Shown: in pieces, positions 25,617 through 34,190 of the stretch
Layout of the letters: every line of letters starts with the position of its first letter
Position numbering within the stretch: the first letter of the stretch is position 1
DNA from: Actinoallomurus sp.
Lineage (GTDB): Bacteria; Actinomycetota; Actinomycetes; Streptosporangiales; Streptosporangiaceae
Direction of reading: 5' to 3'
Assembly: GCA_025964625.1 (NCBI GenBank)
Contig: JAOPYL010000313.1
Span: 1-56,211, forward strand
Length of the DNA: 56,211 bases
Made by a program: the position numbers and the translations under genes
The notes under the pieces: generated by a model
Database searches by the model: none
Told to the model about the DNA's origin: nothing
The model's input: only the letters and a program-made list of their open reading frames with translations

Positions 25617-26455
25617 TCTCGCGACGCGACGCCCCTCAATGGGTCAAGGAGGGCGGCCGGGGTGTCAGCCGCACCGCGGGGCGGATCACCTCCGGTGTGC
25701 GGATGCTGCCGGACTTCTTGATGGTCGGCACGCAGCGGGGCGGCACGACGTCGCTGTTCCGCGCGCTCGCCGCGCACCCGGGCACCGCCCAGCCCAATCT
25801 TCACAAGGGCGTGCACTACTTCGACGTGAACTACGCGCGCGGGCCGGCCTGGTACCGCGGGCACTTCCCGCTGCGCCGGGGATCCCGGCTGGCCTTCGAG
25901 TCGGCCGGCTACTACATGCACCATCCGCTGGCCCCCGAGCGCATCGTCCGTGACCTGCCCGGCGTGAAGCTGCTCGTCCTGCTGCGCGACCCGGTGGAGC
26001 GCGCCTTCTCCGCGTACAAGCACGAGCTGGCCCGCGGCTTCGAGACCGAGACGTCGTTCGAGCGGGCGCTGGCACTCGAGCCCCAGCGCCTCGATGGCGA
26101 GACCGGCCGGATCACCGCCGACGCCGGCTACCTGAGTGACAGCCACCGGCACCACTCCTACCTCGACCGGGGCCACTACTCCGAGCAGCTGGAGGTCCTG
26201 TTCGGGCTCTTCGGCCGCGATCGCGTACACGTGACGTTCGCGGAGGCCTTCTTCGCCGAACCCGAGCCGCACTATGACGCGATCACCGGCTTCCTGGGCC
26301 TGCCCCGCTGGCGGCCCGCCGCGTTCGAACGGCACAACGCCCGCCCGAGCCCGCCGCTGCCCGTGGCCCTGCGGACGCGCCTGACCGAACACTTCGAGCC
26401 GTACGACGAGCGGCTCGCCGCCCTGCTGGGCGAGGCTCCGCCATGGCGCCGCTGA
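25613..26455 (+). CDS. PAPS-dependent sulfotransferase (carbohydrate type)
   Basis: This 280-residue cytoplasmic enzyme would move a sulfo group from PAPS to a sugar. The 5'-phosphosulfate loop is MVGTQRGGTTSLFRAL (37-52), and the 3'-phosphate site is LLRDPVERAFSAYKHEL. The region GHYSEQLEVLFGLFGRDRVHVTFAEAFFAEP is typical of heparan N-deacetylase/sulfotransferase-like bacterial enzymes. The TTG at 25613 overlaps the kinase stop as TTGA, so coupling supports this rare start. The longer frame from 25301 would lie within the kinase gene. It overlaps the Wzz-like gene by 13 nt. The acceptor is presumably the neighbouring polysaccharide or its lipid-linked precursor. Confidence 0.87.
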   Translation: MISRRDAPQWVKEGGRGVSRTAGRITSGVRMLPDFLMVGTQRGGTTSLFRALAAHPGTAQPNLHKGVHYFDVNYARGPAWYRGHFPLRRGSRLAFESAGYYMHHPLAPERIVRDLPGVKLLVLLRDPVERAFSAYKHELARGFETETSFERALALEPQRLDGETGRITADAGYLSDSHRHHSYLDRGHYSEQLEVLFGLFGRDRVHVTFAEAFFAEPEPHYDAITGFLGLPRWRPAAFERHNARPSPPLPVALRTRLTEHFEPYDERLAALLGEAPPWRR

Positions 26456-27861
26456 CCGTGGTGCGCGACCCGCCGCCCCCCGCATCGGGCCGCCCGCGTC
26501 GGCCGGGCGATCCGGACGCGGCGCCGCTCGACCGCTACACCCGGTTCGTCAGGCGCCAGTGGCCGGTCCTGCTCCTCGGCATCGCGGCCGGCGGTGCGCT
26601 CGGAGCCATGCGGTCCGCGACGGTGCAGCACATGTACACCTCGAGGGTGACGGTGGTCGCGCCGCCGGTCGCGCTCGAAGCCGGCCTGCCGCCGATCTCG
26701 GAGGGACCGTTCGCGCAGGTCGATCAGAGGCCGGTGCTGAACACGGTGGACACGGAGGCTCAGCTGGTCAGCTCCGGCGCCGTGCTCTCGCAGCTGAAGA
26801 AGGTCCCCGGCTTCAACGTTCCCGCCGACCGGCTCCCCGACCGCGTCAGCATCACCGCGCCGCCCAACTCCCGCATCCTCATCATCGGCGTCCGGGCGCA
26901 GCGGCCGGGCAGCGCGCGCGCGGGCGCCCGCGTGATCGCCAGGGCCTACATCGAACTGCGCGCCCGTCTCATCGGGCAGTACCAGGTCCGCAACCGCCAG
27001 GCGATCAACCGCCGCCTCGTCATCCTGGACGCCGAGCTGAAGGCGCTGCCACCCGACCCCGCCGCCGTCGCCCGCGTCACCGCGCGCACCCGCCCCCAGG
27101 CCGTCCTGAGGCAGATATTCGACGCGCGCCGGCAACTGGCCTTCGCCGACCAGTTCGCCCAGGTGGTGCGCGCCCCCGACCGGCCCAGCCATCCGGACGA
27201 CCCGGGATCCGCGGTGAACCGGACGTCCGGGATGGGCCTCGGGCTGCTCGGCGGGCTGTTGGTAGGCCTGGTCCGCGACCGGCGCCCCCGTCGACTCCGA
27301 TACAGGCGGGACATACGGCGACGGATCGCGGTGCCGATCCTGACCGAGGTCGGCCGGGACGACCTCGCCAATGCCGGACGGCGGCTGCGCAACCTGGCCT
27401 TCGCGGAGAACGCACGGACGGTGCTGGTCACGGGGATGCCCGGTGCGACCGCGGACCCGGTCGCGGTCAGCGTGGCAGCCGCGTTCGCGCACGGTGGCGC
27501 ACCCACCACCCTGCTGCGCGTCGGCGCTGGTCCGGTGCCTGCCTACCCGGGCGAGCGCGATGCCCGCGATCCCGATCTGGGAGCGTTCCTGGTTGAGGCC
27601 CTGGCGGCGGACGATGGCGACCGCGGCCTGGCCGACGCGGTCGAACGCGCCCACCGCGACTCGGGCGTGGTCGTGATCTCCGGCCCCGCCCTGGCCACCG
27701 CCGAGGCGGTGACCCTGGCCGCCATCGCCGACCTGACGGTGGTGACGGTCGCGCTGAAGCGGGTCACCGACCGGCCGCTCACCGCCGCCATCGCACACCT
27801 GGAGAAGGCCGGCGCTGCGCCGCGCGGAATCGTGATCACCCTTGCGAAGAAAGGGTCATGA
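26443..27861 (+). CDS. Wzz-like polysaccharide co-polymerase with degenerate kinase-like domain
   Basis: This 472-residue protein has a transmembrane helix near residues 43-61, an extracytoplasmic region starting MYTSRVTVVAPP, and a second helix near 262-275 (MGLGLLGGLLVGLV). The layout is that of chain-length regulators (Wzz/PCP-2). The C-terminal 190 residues resemble a BY-kinase/ParA-like fold. The P-loop position, however, reads TGMPGATADPVAVSVAAAF, with no Gly-Lys-Ser/Thr, and the Walker B position reads VVVISGPAL, without Asp. It is thus probably a regulator rather than a kinase. It overlaps the sulfotransferase gene by 13 nt. Confidence 0.75.
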   Translation: MAPLTVVRDPPPPASGRPRRPGDPDAAPLDRYTRFVRRQWPVLLLGIAAGGALGAMRSATVQHMYTSRVTVVAPPVALEAGLPPISEGPFAQVDQRPVLNTVDTEAQLVSSGAVLSQLKKVPGFNVPADRLPDRVSITAPPNSRILIIGVRAQRPGSARAGARVIARAYIELRARLIGQYQVRNRQAINRRLVILDAELKALPPDPAAVARVTARTRPQAVLRQIFDARRQLAFADQFAQVVRAPDRPSHPDDPGSAVNRTSGMGLGLLGGLLVGLVRDRRPRRLRYRRDIRRRIAVPILTEVGRDDLANAGRRLRNLAFAENARTVLVTGMPGATADPVAVSVAAAFAHGGAPTTLLRVGAGPVPAYPGERDARDPDLGAFLVEALAADDGDRGLADAVERAHRDSGVVVISGPALATAEAVTLAAIADLTVVTVALKRVTDRPLTAAIAHLEKAGAAPRGIVITLAKKGS

Positions 27862-27865
27862 CCCC

Positions 27866-28777
27866 ATGCGATCCCCGTCCGTCTCCGTGATCATCGCCAC
27901 TCGCGACCGTCCGCGGCTGCTCGCCAAGGCGATCGAGGCCGTCCTCGGGCAGGAATACCCAGGGCCGATCGAGTGCGTCGTCGTATTCGACCAGGCCGAG
28001 CCCGACGTCGCCCTGGACCGTACGACCCCGCGCCGTATGGTCGCCGTCGTGGCCAACGACCGGACACCCGGTCTGGCCGGCGCCCGCAACGCGGGAGCGG
28101 CGGCATCCTCGGGCGAACTCCTGGCCTTCTGCGACGACGACGACGAATGGCTGCCCGAAAAGCTGCGCCGTCAGGTCGGGTGGCTGCAGGAGACCGGTTC
28201 GGACGTGGTGGTGTCCGGCATCCACGTCAACTACGGCGATAAGACGATCACCCGGGTGCCGCGTCCGGAGGACGTGACGCACGCCGAACTGCTGCGCCGA
28301 CGGGTGATGGAGGCGCATCCTTCCACGGTGGTCGTACGCCGTGAGGCCTTCTTCCAGGCGATCGGCCTGGTCGACGAGGAGATCCCGGGAAGTTACGGCG
28401 AGGACTACGACTGGATCCTGCGCGCCGCGGCGGCCGGACCGATCGCGGTCGTGCCCGAACCTCTCGTGACGGTGCTGTGGGGCCGGACCTCCCATTTCGA
28501 CCGCAAGTGGCGCACGATCAGCGACGCCCTGCAGTACCTGCTGCGCAAGCACCCGGGGTTCGCGGACGACCCACGCGGCATGGCCCGTGTGCAGGGGCAG
28601 ATCGCCTTCGCCCACGCCGCCCTCGGTGAACACCCCGAGGCCCGTGCATGGGCGTTCCGCGCGCTCCGCCTGTCCTGGCGAGAACGGCGTGCCTACGTCG
28701 CCCTGCTCGTCACGCTGCGCCTGCTGACCGCCGACCGCGTACTCCGCCTCGCCCACGCCACCGGCCGTGGCATCTAG
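27866..28777 (+). CDS. Family 2 glycosyltransferase
   Basis: This 303-residue protein has the GT-A fold of family 2. It begins SVSVIIATRDRPRLL, continues with GLAGARNAGAAASSGELLAF, and has the acidic metal-binding run CDDDDEW (89-95). GEDYDWILRAAAAGP contains the later conserved ED motif. It would add one sugar to the lipid-linked repeat unit at the cytoplasmic membrane face. I use ATG 27866 because AAAGGG lies about 9 bases upstream; TTG 27842 falls inside the previous gene. It converges on the GH26-like gene, and both stop codons share one CTAG. Confidence 0.85.
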   Translation: MRSPSVSVIIATRDRPRLLAKAIEAVLGQEYPGPIECVVVFDQAEPDVALDRTTPRRMVAVVANDRTPGLAGARNAGAAASSGELLAFCDDDDEWLPEKLRRQVGWLQETGSDVVVSGIHVNYGDKTITRVPRPEDVTHAELLRRRVMEAHPSTVVVRREAFFQAIGLVDEEIPGSYGEDYDWILRAAAAGPIAVVPEPLVTVLWGRTSHFDRKWRTISDALQYLLRKHPGFADDPRGMARVQGQIAFAHAALGEHPEARAWAFRALRLSWRERRAYVALLVTLRLLTADRVLRLAHATGRGI

Positions 28778-29901
28778 CCACCAGGCTTGGGCGTGCGGCG
28801 CCGACGGTACTCGAAGGCGATGAGTCCGGCGATGCCCAGGGCGGCGGCGCCCCCGCCGACCTGGGCGGACACGATGCGGCTACGGCCTGCGGCGCAACGG
28901 TCGCCGGAGCAGGACGGGGCGGTGGCGAAGACCGGGGACGCGGCCATCGCCCGCCACGCCGCGAGGGCGCTGGGCGACGTCCGATAGTCGAAGTCACAGG
29001 ACGTCCCGGCCATGAGCCCGGTATGCCGATCGTCCCAATGCAGAATGGCCCTGTACTGCCGGTAAGCCGTGCCGGCGAACAGCCGGGTCGCATCGGTAAT
29101 CCACTGTGCCTTGCGGCCCGGTCGCGCGGGATCCTCCACCGATCCCCATTCGAGCAGCATCAGCCCCTCCTGGGGATGTCTCAGCCCGAATCGCCGTTGA
29201 GGCTCGATCAGTTCCGCCAGGGACTTCCAGGTACCGGCCCGACCGCGGCAGGTGTACCAGTTGTAGACGTCCGCGGCGATGTCGTCGACGTACGCGTCGC
29301 CGGGATAGTACGCGTACGCGCCCCGGCCGAACGCCCAGTCGGTCATCGTCCAGACGTAGCGGGCATTCGTCACCCCCGCGGCGCGATAGGTGCTCACGAG
29401 GCGCCGCCACGCCGCGACGAAGTCCGCCGGCCCTCCGAGCGACCGGGAGGCACGGGCGTCCGGCTCATGGTTGAAGGCGATGTAGACCAGCGAGCCGAAC
29501 CGCTTTATCTCAGCGGCCTGGCGCACCATGTCCTGGGCGAGACGGCTGCCGGCAGGCGCGTTCGCCAGGTCCCGCCAGCCGACCGCCGACCCGTCCGCGC
29601 GCCGCGACTTGACGGACAGGAACACGGTATGGCCGGTCTTCTGTGCCCAGCGCTGGTCGGCGTCGATGAGCGGCTGGTCCCAACGCCGGAAGACGCGGAC
29701 TCCGGTGAGGTGATGACCCGTCTCCCGCTCGCGTTCCTGGCTCTCCTCGCGGGTCTGCGCGACTGTCCCGAGGATGACACGACCGTGATCACCTGCTGGC
29801 GCGGGGGCCTTCGTGCCGATCGTCACACCCAGGAGCAGCACCACCAGACAGGCGGATCGGAAAACGGCCGTCACGCTGGTGCGCGAGTGGGCCGTCGGCA
29901 T
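28774..29901 (-). CDS. GH26-like secreted glycoside hydrolase with C-terminal membrane anchor
   Basis: This 375-residue protein starts with a signal or anchor helix (about 14-30). The catalytic domain resembles family 26 glycosidases (beta-mannanase/lichenase type). The proposed acid/base Glu lies in IAFNHEPD (Glu146) and the nucleophile in LMLLEWGS (Glu251). A second hydrophobic helix near the C-terminus, followed by EYRRRRTPKPGG, suggests anchoring with the enzyme outside. In exopolysaccharide operons such hydrolases trim or release the polymer. It is the last gene of a three-gene minus-strand operon with wzx and a wzz-like gene. Confidence 0.72.
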   Translation of the reverse strand: MPTAHSRTSVTAVFRSACLVVLLLGVTIGTKAPAPAGDHGRVILGTVAQTREESQERERETGHHLTGVRVFRRWDQPLIDADQRWAQKTGHTVFLSVKSRRADGSAVGWRDLANAPAGSRLAQDMVRQAAEIKRFGSLVYIAFNHEPDARASRSLGGPADFVAAWRRLVSTYRAAGVTNARYVWTMTDWAFGRGAYAYYPGDAYVDDIAADVYNWYTCRGRAGTWKSLAELIEPQRRFGLRHPQEGLMLLEWGSVEDPARPGRKAQWITDATRLFAGTAYRQYRAILHWDDRHTGLMAGTSCDFDYRTSPSALAAWRAMAASPVFATAPSCSGDRCAAGRSRIVSAQVGGGAAALGIAGLIAFEYRRRRTPKPGG

Positions 29902-29907
29902 CGAAGG

Positions 29908-31431
29908 TCACAGACCATGGACCACTCCTTGGTTCGGGGCCACGCTCCGCCGCCCCGGCAAGAGGGCCGCGAACGCGGTCAGGGCAAGCCGGGTGCGCCC
30001 GGCCCACAGCAGTCCGGCGTAGGCGAGCGCGCCGACGGCGACTCCGGCGAGGGTTGCCATGGTGCCCATACTCAATCCGGCGATGAGCGGAAGCACGCCG
30101 AAGCACGCGACAGTGGATGTGGCGGCCAGCCCCAGACCGAGGCCCGCGGGGCTCATGCCGAGCAGTCTGCGGACCTGCACGAGCGGTAGGACGTTGCCGA
30201 CGACGAGCGCGGCGGCCCACGCTGTCGCCGCGCCGGTGAGCCCCAGCCGCGGGATGAGCGCTACGTTGAGCGCCAGATCCACCGTGAGCGCGGCGGCGTT
30301 GTTCGCGAGGCTCAGCGCACTTCGGCCGGCCATCAGCAACATGACGTCCACGGGACCGGACCCGGTGGCCAGCAGCATGGCCATGGCGAGGATCACCGTG
30401 GCGTACTCGCCCGCGCCGGTGTAGCCGGGACCGAACGCGGACAGGTAGATGGGCGCCGCCACCGCCACCGCCAGATGGACCGGCCAGGTGAGCGTGACCG
30501 TCCAGGTCGTGCAGCCGGCGAAGATCCTCGCCGTCCCCTCGCGGTCCTCGAGAGCGAGCAGTCGGCTGACCGCGGGCTGCATCGCCTGCTGCACGGCCTG
30601 CGTGCCGAGCTGGCCGATCACCATGAAACGGGTGGCCGCGGTGTAGATCGCGGCCTCGCGCGGAGAGGCGAGCGCGGCGATCAGCACGATGTCGGCGCGC
30701 TGCAGGACGCTCTGGCAGACCTGCGCGATCGCGCGCGGGGCCGTGTAACGCCAGAACTCACCGGCGAGCGCCCTGGTCGGGGCCGCACCCCGATGATCCA
30801 GGCGGCCCACGATGCGGCGGTACCAGGCGATGGCCACGACCAGCCCGGCCGGGTACGGGAGCGCCCAGGCGAGGGCCAGCGCGACCGGACCGTCGGTGAG
30901 CTGTGAGGCGATCAGCACGCCGGCGACCTGTGCCGTCTGGCGGAAGACCTTCTCGATCACCACAGTGGGCCGCATGGTGGCGTGCCCGCGGGTCGCCGCG
31001 AGGATGGCATCGTGTGTGGCGGCGATCGGCAGGAACACCGCGAGCACCCGTAGCATCGGCGTGACCTGCGGGTCGCCGATCCGGGCGGACAACCACGGCG
31101 CGGTGAACCCGAGCACGAGCGCCGCCAGACAGGCGACGGCGACGACCGCGACGAGGGCGATCGGCACCGTGCGGCGTGCCGCGGCGTGGTCGCCGAACGC
31201 GAGATGCCGGGGCAGCCAGCGCAGCAGCCCCGCATCGCTCCCCAGCCCCGAGACGGCGTTCAGGATGACGAAGAGTGACGTGGCCGCGAAGAACGCGCCC
31301 GCGACGTGCTGCGCGTAGCCGTGCGCGACCGCGAAAACGAGCGCGAGCCCCATGATTCCGGCAGATGCGGCGCCGACCAGATTGAGCGCGCCGCCCCGCG
31401 CGAGACGGGCCAGATGAGGCTCGGCGCTCAT
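29908..31431 (-). CDS. Wzx-type polysaccharide flippase
   Basis: This 507-residue polytopic protein of the MOP (MATE/MviN/Wzx) exporter superfamily has about 12-14 transmembrane helices. It begins GGALNLVGAASAGIMGLALVFA and continues with the RGHATMRPTVVIEKVFRQTAQVAG stretch, and GLTGAATAWAAALVVGNVLPLVQVRRLLG near the end. It would flip lipid-linked repeat units across the membrane. It overlaps the upstream wzz-like gene by 4 nt and is 6 bp from the hydrolase gene. The presence of both Wzx- and Wzy-like proteins marks a Wzx/Wzy-dependent pathway. Confidence 0.87.
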   Translation of the reverse strand: MSAEPHLARLARGGALNLVGAASAGIMGLALVFAVAHGYAQHVAGAFFAATSLFVILNAVSGLGSDAGLLRWLPRHLAFGDHAAARRTVPIALVAVVAVACLAALVLGFTAPWLSARIGDPQVTPMLRVLAVFLPIAATHDAILAATRGHATMRPTVVIEKVFRQTAQVAGVLIASQLTDGPVALALAWALPYPAGLVVAIAWYRRIVGRLDHRGAAPTRALAGEFWRYTAPRAIAQVCQSVLQRADIVLIAALASPREAAIYTAATRFMVIGQLGTQAVQQAMQPAVSRLLALEDREGTARIFAGCTTWTVTLTWPVHLAVAVAAPIYLSAFGPGYTGAGEYATVILAMAMLLATGSGPVDVMLLMAGRSALSLANNAAALTVDLALNVALIPRLGLTGAATAWAAALVVGNVLPLVQVRRLLGMSPAGLGLGLAATSTVACFGVLPLIAGLSMGTMATLAGVAVGALAYAGLLWAGRTRLALTAFAALLPGRRSVAPNQGVVHGL

Positions 31432-33089
31432 GCTTCGATCGCCTTGTGCACGGTGGTCTGTGTCGAATCGGACTCGCCGTCGGCGGCCTGCTGTGAGTCA
31501 TCGTCACCGGAGCACCGCGACCAGTCGGGCGACGTCGCGGTCAAGCTGGTGTTCTTCGCGGGCTGCCGCGTGGCCGCGCGCGTGCTGTGGTCCGGCTCGC
31601 GGCTCTGCGCGGACCGCGGGGAGCGGTCCTTGGAGGCGGCCCGGCAGCCCCTGGTGTCCTCCACCACCGTGCCGATGACGATGGCACCCGCGCGCTCCGC
31701 CTCGGCGCAGGCCTGGTCGATGTCCTGGCGGGTGGTCTGGCCGAGCGTGACGACCAGCACCACCGCGTCCGCGAGCGTGCAGAGCGCCTGCGCGTTGGCG
31801 TCATGCACGCTCGGGGCGTTGATGAGGACATATTCGGCCTTGTCACGGAGGAGTCGCACGGTCTCCCGCATGCGGGGTCCGCTGAACCGCTCCGCGGCGG
31901 CGCCCGCGCCGGATCCGCGCGGCAGGAGCCGCAGCTGGGAGTCGGCGTTCACCAGTAACTGTGCCGGGTCGGTGCCGCGCATGAGCACATCCGACAGGCC
32001 CGCCGACTGGCCCAGCCCGAACAAGGCCGACGGGCTCGTCTCGGACAAGCCGGCGTCCACCATGATCGTCGCGGAGCCGGCATGGGCGAGCGCGACCGCC
32101 AGGTTCGAGCTGGTCAGCGTGGCGGAGGCCGCGGGAGTCGCACTCGTCACCAGCAGCGTCACCGGCCGTTCCCGCACGGAGGCCACGACCGCGGCACGGA
32201 GGCGGCGGTATGCCTCACCCGACCCGCTCTTCGGCGCGGTCACCAGCACCAGGCCGCCAGCGGACGAGACGGTGCTGAGCACCGGCACGCCAAGACGCTG
32301 GACCGCGCGGACGTCCCGCAACCGGCGGTCGGAGCGCTCGAGGGACAGCGCGAGGAGCACTCCGGCAAAAAGGCCGACCGCGAGCCCTGCCCCACCGAAC
32401 ATCGCGATCCGCCCGGTGATCGAACCGGTGGGCGGCTGGGCCGGGGTGATGACCGAACCCGCGTTGACCGGCGTGGAGGAGATGTCGTTGTTCTGCTCGT
32501 CGATCACGCCGAGTTGATTGTTGTAGGCGGTGATCCGCTGGCGGAGGAAGCTCTTCTGCTCCGCCGGTGCGGTGGCCAGCCTCTTGGTGGTCACCGTCAG
32601 CTGCTGCTGGACCTGCTTCTCCTGATCGCGCAGCTTACGGGCCCGTTCGTCGAGTACACCCTGCGCCTGTTGCTTGCGGTAGTCGAGGTAGCCGGCGGCG
32701 AAGGCCTGCGCGCCATCGCGCGCGGCGGTGGCGCTGGGGCCCGTGTAGGAGATCAGGAGAACCTGCGTGTTCGGCGGCACGGTCACCGAGACCTTCGACC
32801 GGTCGGCGCCGCGCAGCTTCTGCCGCACCACCTGCTGGACCGCGTCCGCGGTGACCAACTGCGCCTCCGACTGAAGGTTCGTCAGATCGTCACCCCGGCC
32901 GTTCGGCGAATAGGGATTGCCGTCGAGAGGGCTGATGAGCACGGTTGCGGTCGCCTTGGCGTCGGCCGGCGACAGCAGGCCACCCGCGACCCCGGCCGCT
33001 GTCGCGAAGGCGGCCAATGAACAGACGAATTTGAGATGGCGGCGCGCCACCCCAGTCAATTTGTCCTGTGCATCCTGATCAGCCGCCAT
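31428..33089 (-). CDS. Second Wzz-like co-polymerase with degenerate kinase-like domain
   Basis: This 553-residue protein has a helix near residues 19-38, an extracytoplasmic domain (TATVLISPLDGNPYSPNG), a coiled coil (about 140-205), and a second helix near 228-248. The C-terminal half follows the BY-kinase layout, RAVQRLGVPVLSTVSS to ADAVVLVVTLGQTTRQDID. The Walker A position reads TSATPAASATLTSSNLAVAL with no Lys, Walker A' reads IMVDAGLSE, and Walker B reads YVLINAPSV with Asn for Asp. A Ser/Asp/Thr-rich tail of about 80 residues ends the protein instead of a Tyr cluster. It is the first gene of the minus-strand wzx operon. Confidence 0.78.
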   Translation of the reverse strand: MAADQDAQDKLTGVARRHLKFVCSLAAFATAAGVAGGLLSPADAKATATVLISPLDGNPYSPNGRGDDLTNLQSEAQLVTADAVQQVVRQKLRGADRSKVSVTVPPNTQVLLISYTGPSATAARDGAQAFAAGYLDYRKQQAQGVLDERARKLRDQEKQVQQQLTVTTKRLATAPAEQKSFLRQRITAYNNQLGVIDEQNNDISSTPVNAGSVITPAQPPTGSITGRIAMFGGAGLAVGLFAGVLLALSLERSDRRLRDVRAVQRLGVPVLSTVSSAGGLVLVTAPKSGSGEAYRRLRAAVVASVRERPVTLLVTSATPAASATLTSSNLAVALAHAGSATIMVDAGLSETSPSALFGLGQSAGLSDVLMRGTDPAQLLVNADSQLRLLPRGSGAGAAAERFSGPRMRETVRLLRDKAEYVLINAPSVHDANAQALCTLADAVVLVVTLGQTTRQDIDQACAEAERAGAIVIGTVVEDTRGCRAASKDRSPRSAQSREPDHSTRAATRQPAKNTSLTATSPDWSRCSGDDDSQQAADGESDSTQTTVHKAIEA

Positions 33090-33200
33090 GCCCGATCTCC
33101 CTCGAATTGCACCATTCCCAAGGTCATGCGCTTGTCACGACACTAGCCTCCATTCGCAAATTGATAGTCCGGTCTTGGCTTTCCGCTTAGATTCATCGCC
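33090..33200. promoter_or_regulatory. Divergent promoter region between the two exopolysaccharide operons
   Basis: The 111-bp gap separates the minus-strand wzz-wzx-GH26 operon from the plus-strand Alg14/Alg13 pair. It is AT-richer than its surroundings. A TTAGAT/TAGATT match to a -10 box lies about 12 bases before the plus-strand ATG. No operator-like repeat is clear. Confidence 0.4.
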
Positions 33201-33665
33201 ATGCGTTTAGATCGGGAACACGCGCTCCTTGTTGCCTCCAGTGGAGGCCACCTCGCTCAGCTGCTGGCACTCGAGCCCTGGTGGCGGGAGCGCGGCCGCA
33301 CGTGGGTCACCTTCGGCACCGAGGACGCGCGTTCGCAGCTCGACGGCGAGCGGGCCGTGTGGGCGCACCACCCGACAACACGGAATGTCCGAAACCTGCT
33401 GCGCAATCTTCTGCTGGCGGTGCGCGTCATGCGCAGCGGCCGTCCCGACATCGTCATCTCCACCGGTGCCGCGGTCGCCTTCCCGTTCTTTCTCGTGGCG
33501 AAGGCGATGCGGGTGCCGACCGTCTACATCGAGGTGTACGACCGGCTGGACTCGCCGACGCTCACCGGCCGGCTCTGCCGGCCCATCACCGACCTGTTCT
33601 GCGTCCAGTGGGAGGAGCAGACGCGCTTCTACCCGCGCGCGCAGGTCATCGGGAGCCTGCTGTGA
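33201..33665 (+). CDS. Alg14/PssD-like glycosyltransferase membrane subunit
   Basis: This 154-residue protein is the N-terminal half of a split GT28/GT1-type glycosyltransferase. It begins LLVASSGGHLAQLLAL (9-24; SGGHL is the family signature) and contains RPDIVISTGAAVAFPFFLVAKAMRVPTVYIE and the terminal TDLFCVQWEEQTRFYP. Alg14-type subunits anchor the catalytic Alg13-type partner at the membrane and bind the lipid acceptor. The partner gene follows with a 4-nt overlap (GTGA). In bacteria these pairs add glucuronic acid, galactose or GlcNAc in exopolysaccharide synthesis; the sugar here is unknown. Confidence 0.87.
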   Translation: MRLDREHALLVASSGGHLAQLLALEPWWRERGRTWVTFGTEDARSQLDGERAVWAHHPTTRNVRNLLRNLLLAVRVMRSGRPDIVISTGAAVAFPFFLVAKAMRVPTVYIEVYDRLDSPTLTGRLCRPITDLFCVQWEEQTRFYPRAQVIGSLL

Positions 33666-34165
33666 GTGCGCTGGTCTTCGTGTCCGTCGGCACGGACCAC
33701 CATCCGTTCGACCGGCTCATCGGGTGGGTCGACGCATGGCTTCCGGACGGAGTCCAGTGCGTCGTGCAGTACGGCACCTCGGCCCCGCCGCTCCGGGCCG
33801 AGGGCGTCGCGTACCTCTCACATGGTGCGCTCACCGGGCTGCTCGAGGAGGCGGCCGTGGTGGTGTGCCACGGCGGCCCGGCCACCATCACCGAGAGCCG
33901 CCGCCACGGCCGCCGCCCCATCGTGGTGCCCCGCTCGCCGGACCTGGGGGAGCACGTCGACGACCACCAGCAGCGCTTCTGCGCCCGGATGGCGGCCAAG
34001 GGGCTGATCAGCACGGCGGCCGACGAAGACGCCTTTCCCGGGCTGCTGAACCACGCGCTCCGCTCTCCCGGCGACTTCGCGGTCGAGGTCGGCGGCGGCG
34101 ATGTCGCCGAGTCCATCGCGCGCTTCGGGAGCCTTGTCGACGACCTCCTCGGCCGCCGAGCGTGA
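33662..34165 (+). CDS. Alg13/PssE-like glycosyltransferase catalytic subunit
   Basis: This 167-residue protein is the sugar-nucleotide-binding half of the split enzyme. It begins LVFVSVGTDHHPFDRLI and has the glycosyltransferase 28 C-domain signature VVVCHGGPATITESRR and PIVVPRSPDLGEHVDDHQ. GTG 33662 overlaps the Alg14-like stop by 4 nt; the longer frame from 33281 lies inside that gene. With the partner it would transfer one sugar to the undecaprenyl-linked intermediate. It converges on the sulfotransferase gene after 25 bp. Confidence 0.87.
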   Translation: MSALVFVSVGTDHHPFDRLIGWVDAWLPDGVQCVVQYGTSAPPLRAEGVAYLSHGALTGLLEEAAVVVCHGGPATITESRRHGRRPIVVPRSPDLGEHVDDHQQRFCARMAAKGLISTAADEDAFPGLLNHALRSPGDFAVEVGGGDVAESIARFGSLVDDLLGRRA

Positions 34166-34190
34166 CCGTCCCCGGCGGCGGACACACGTT

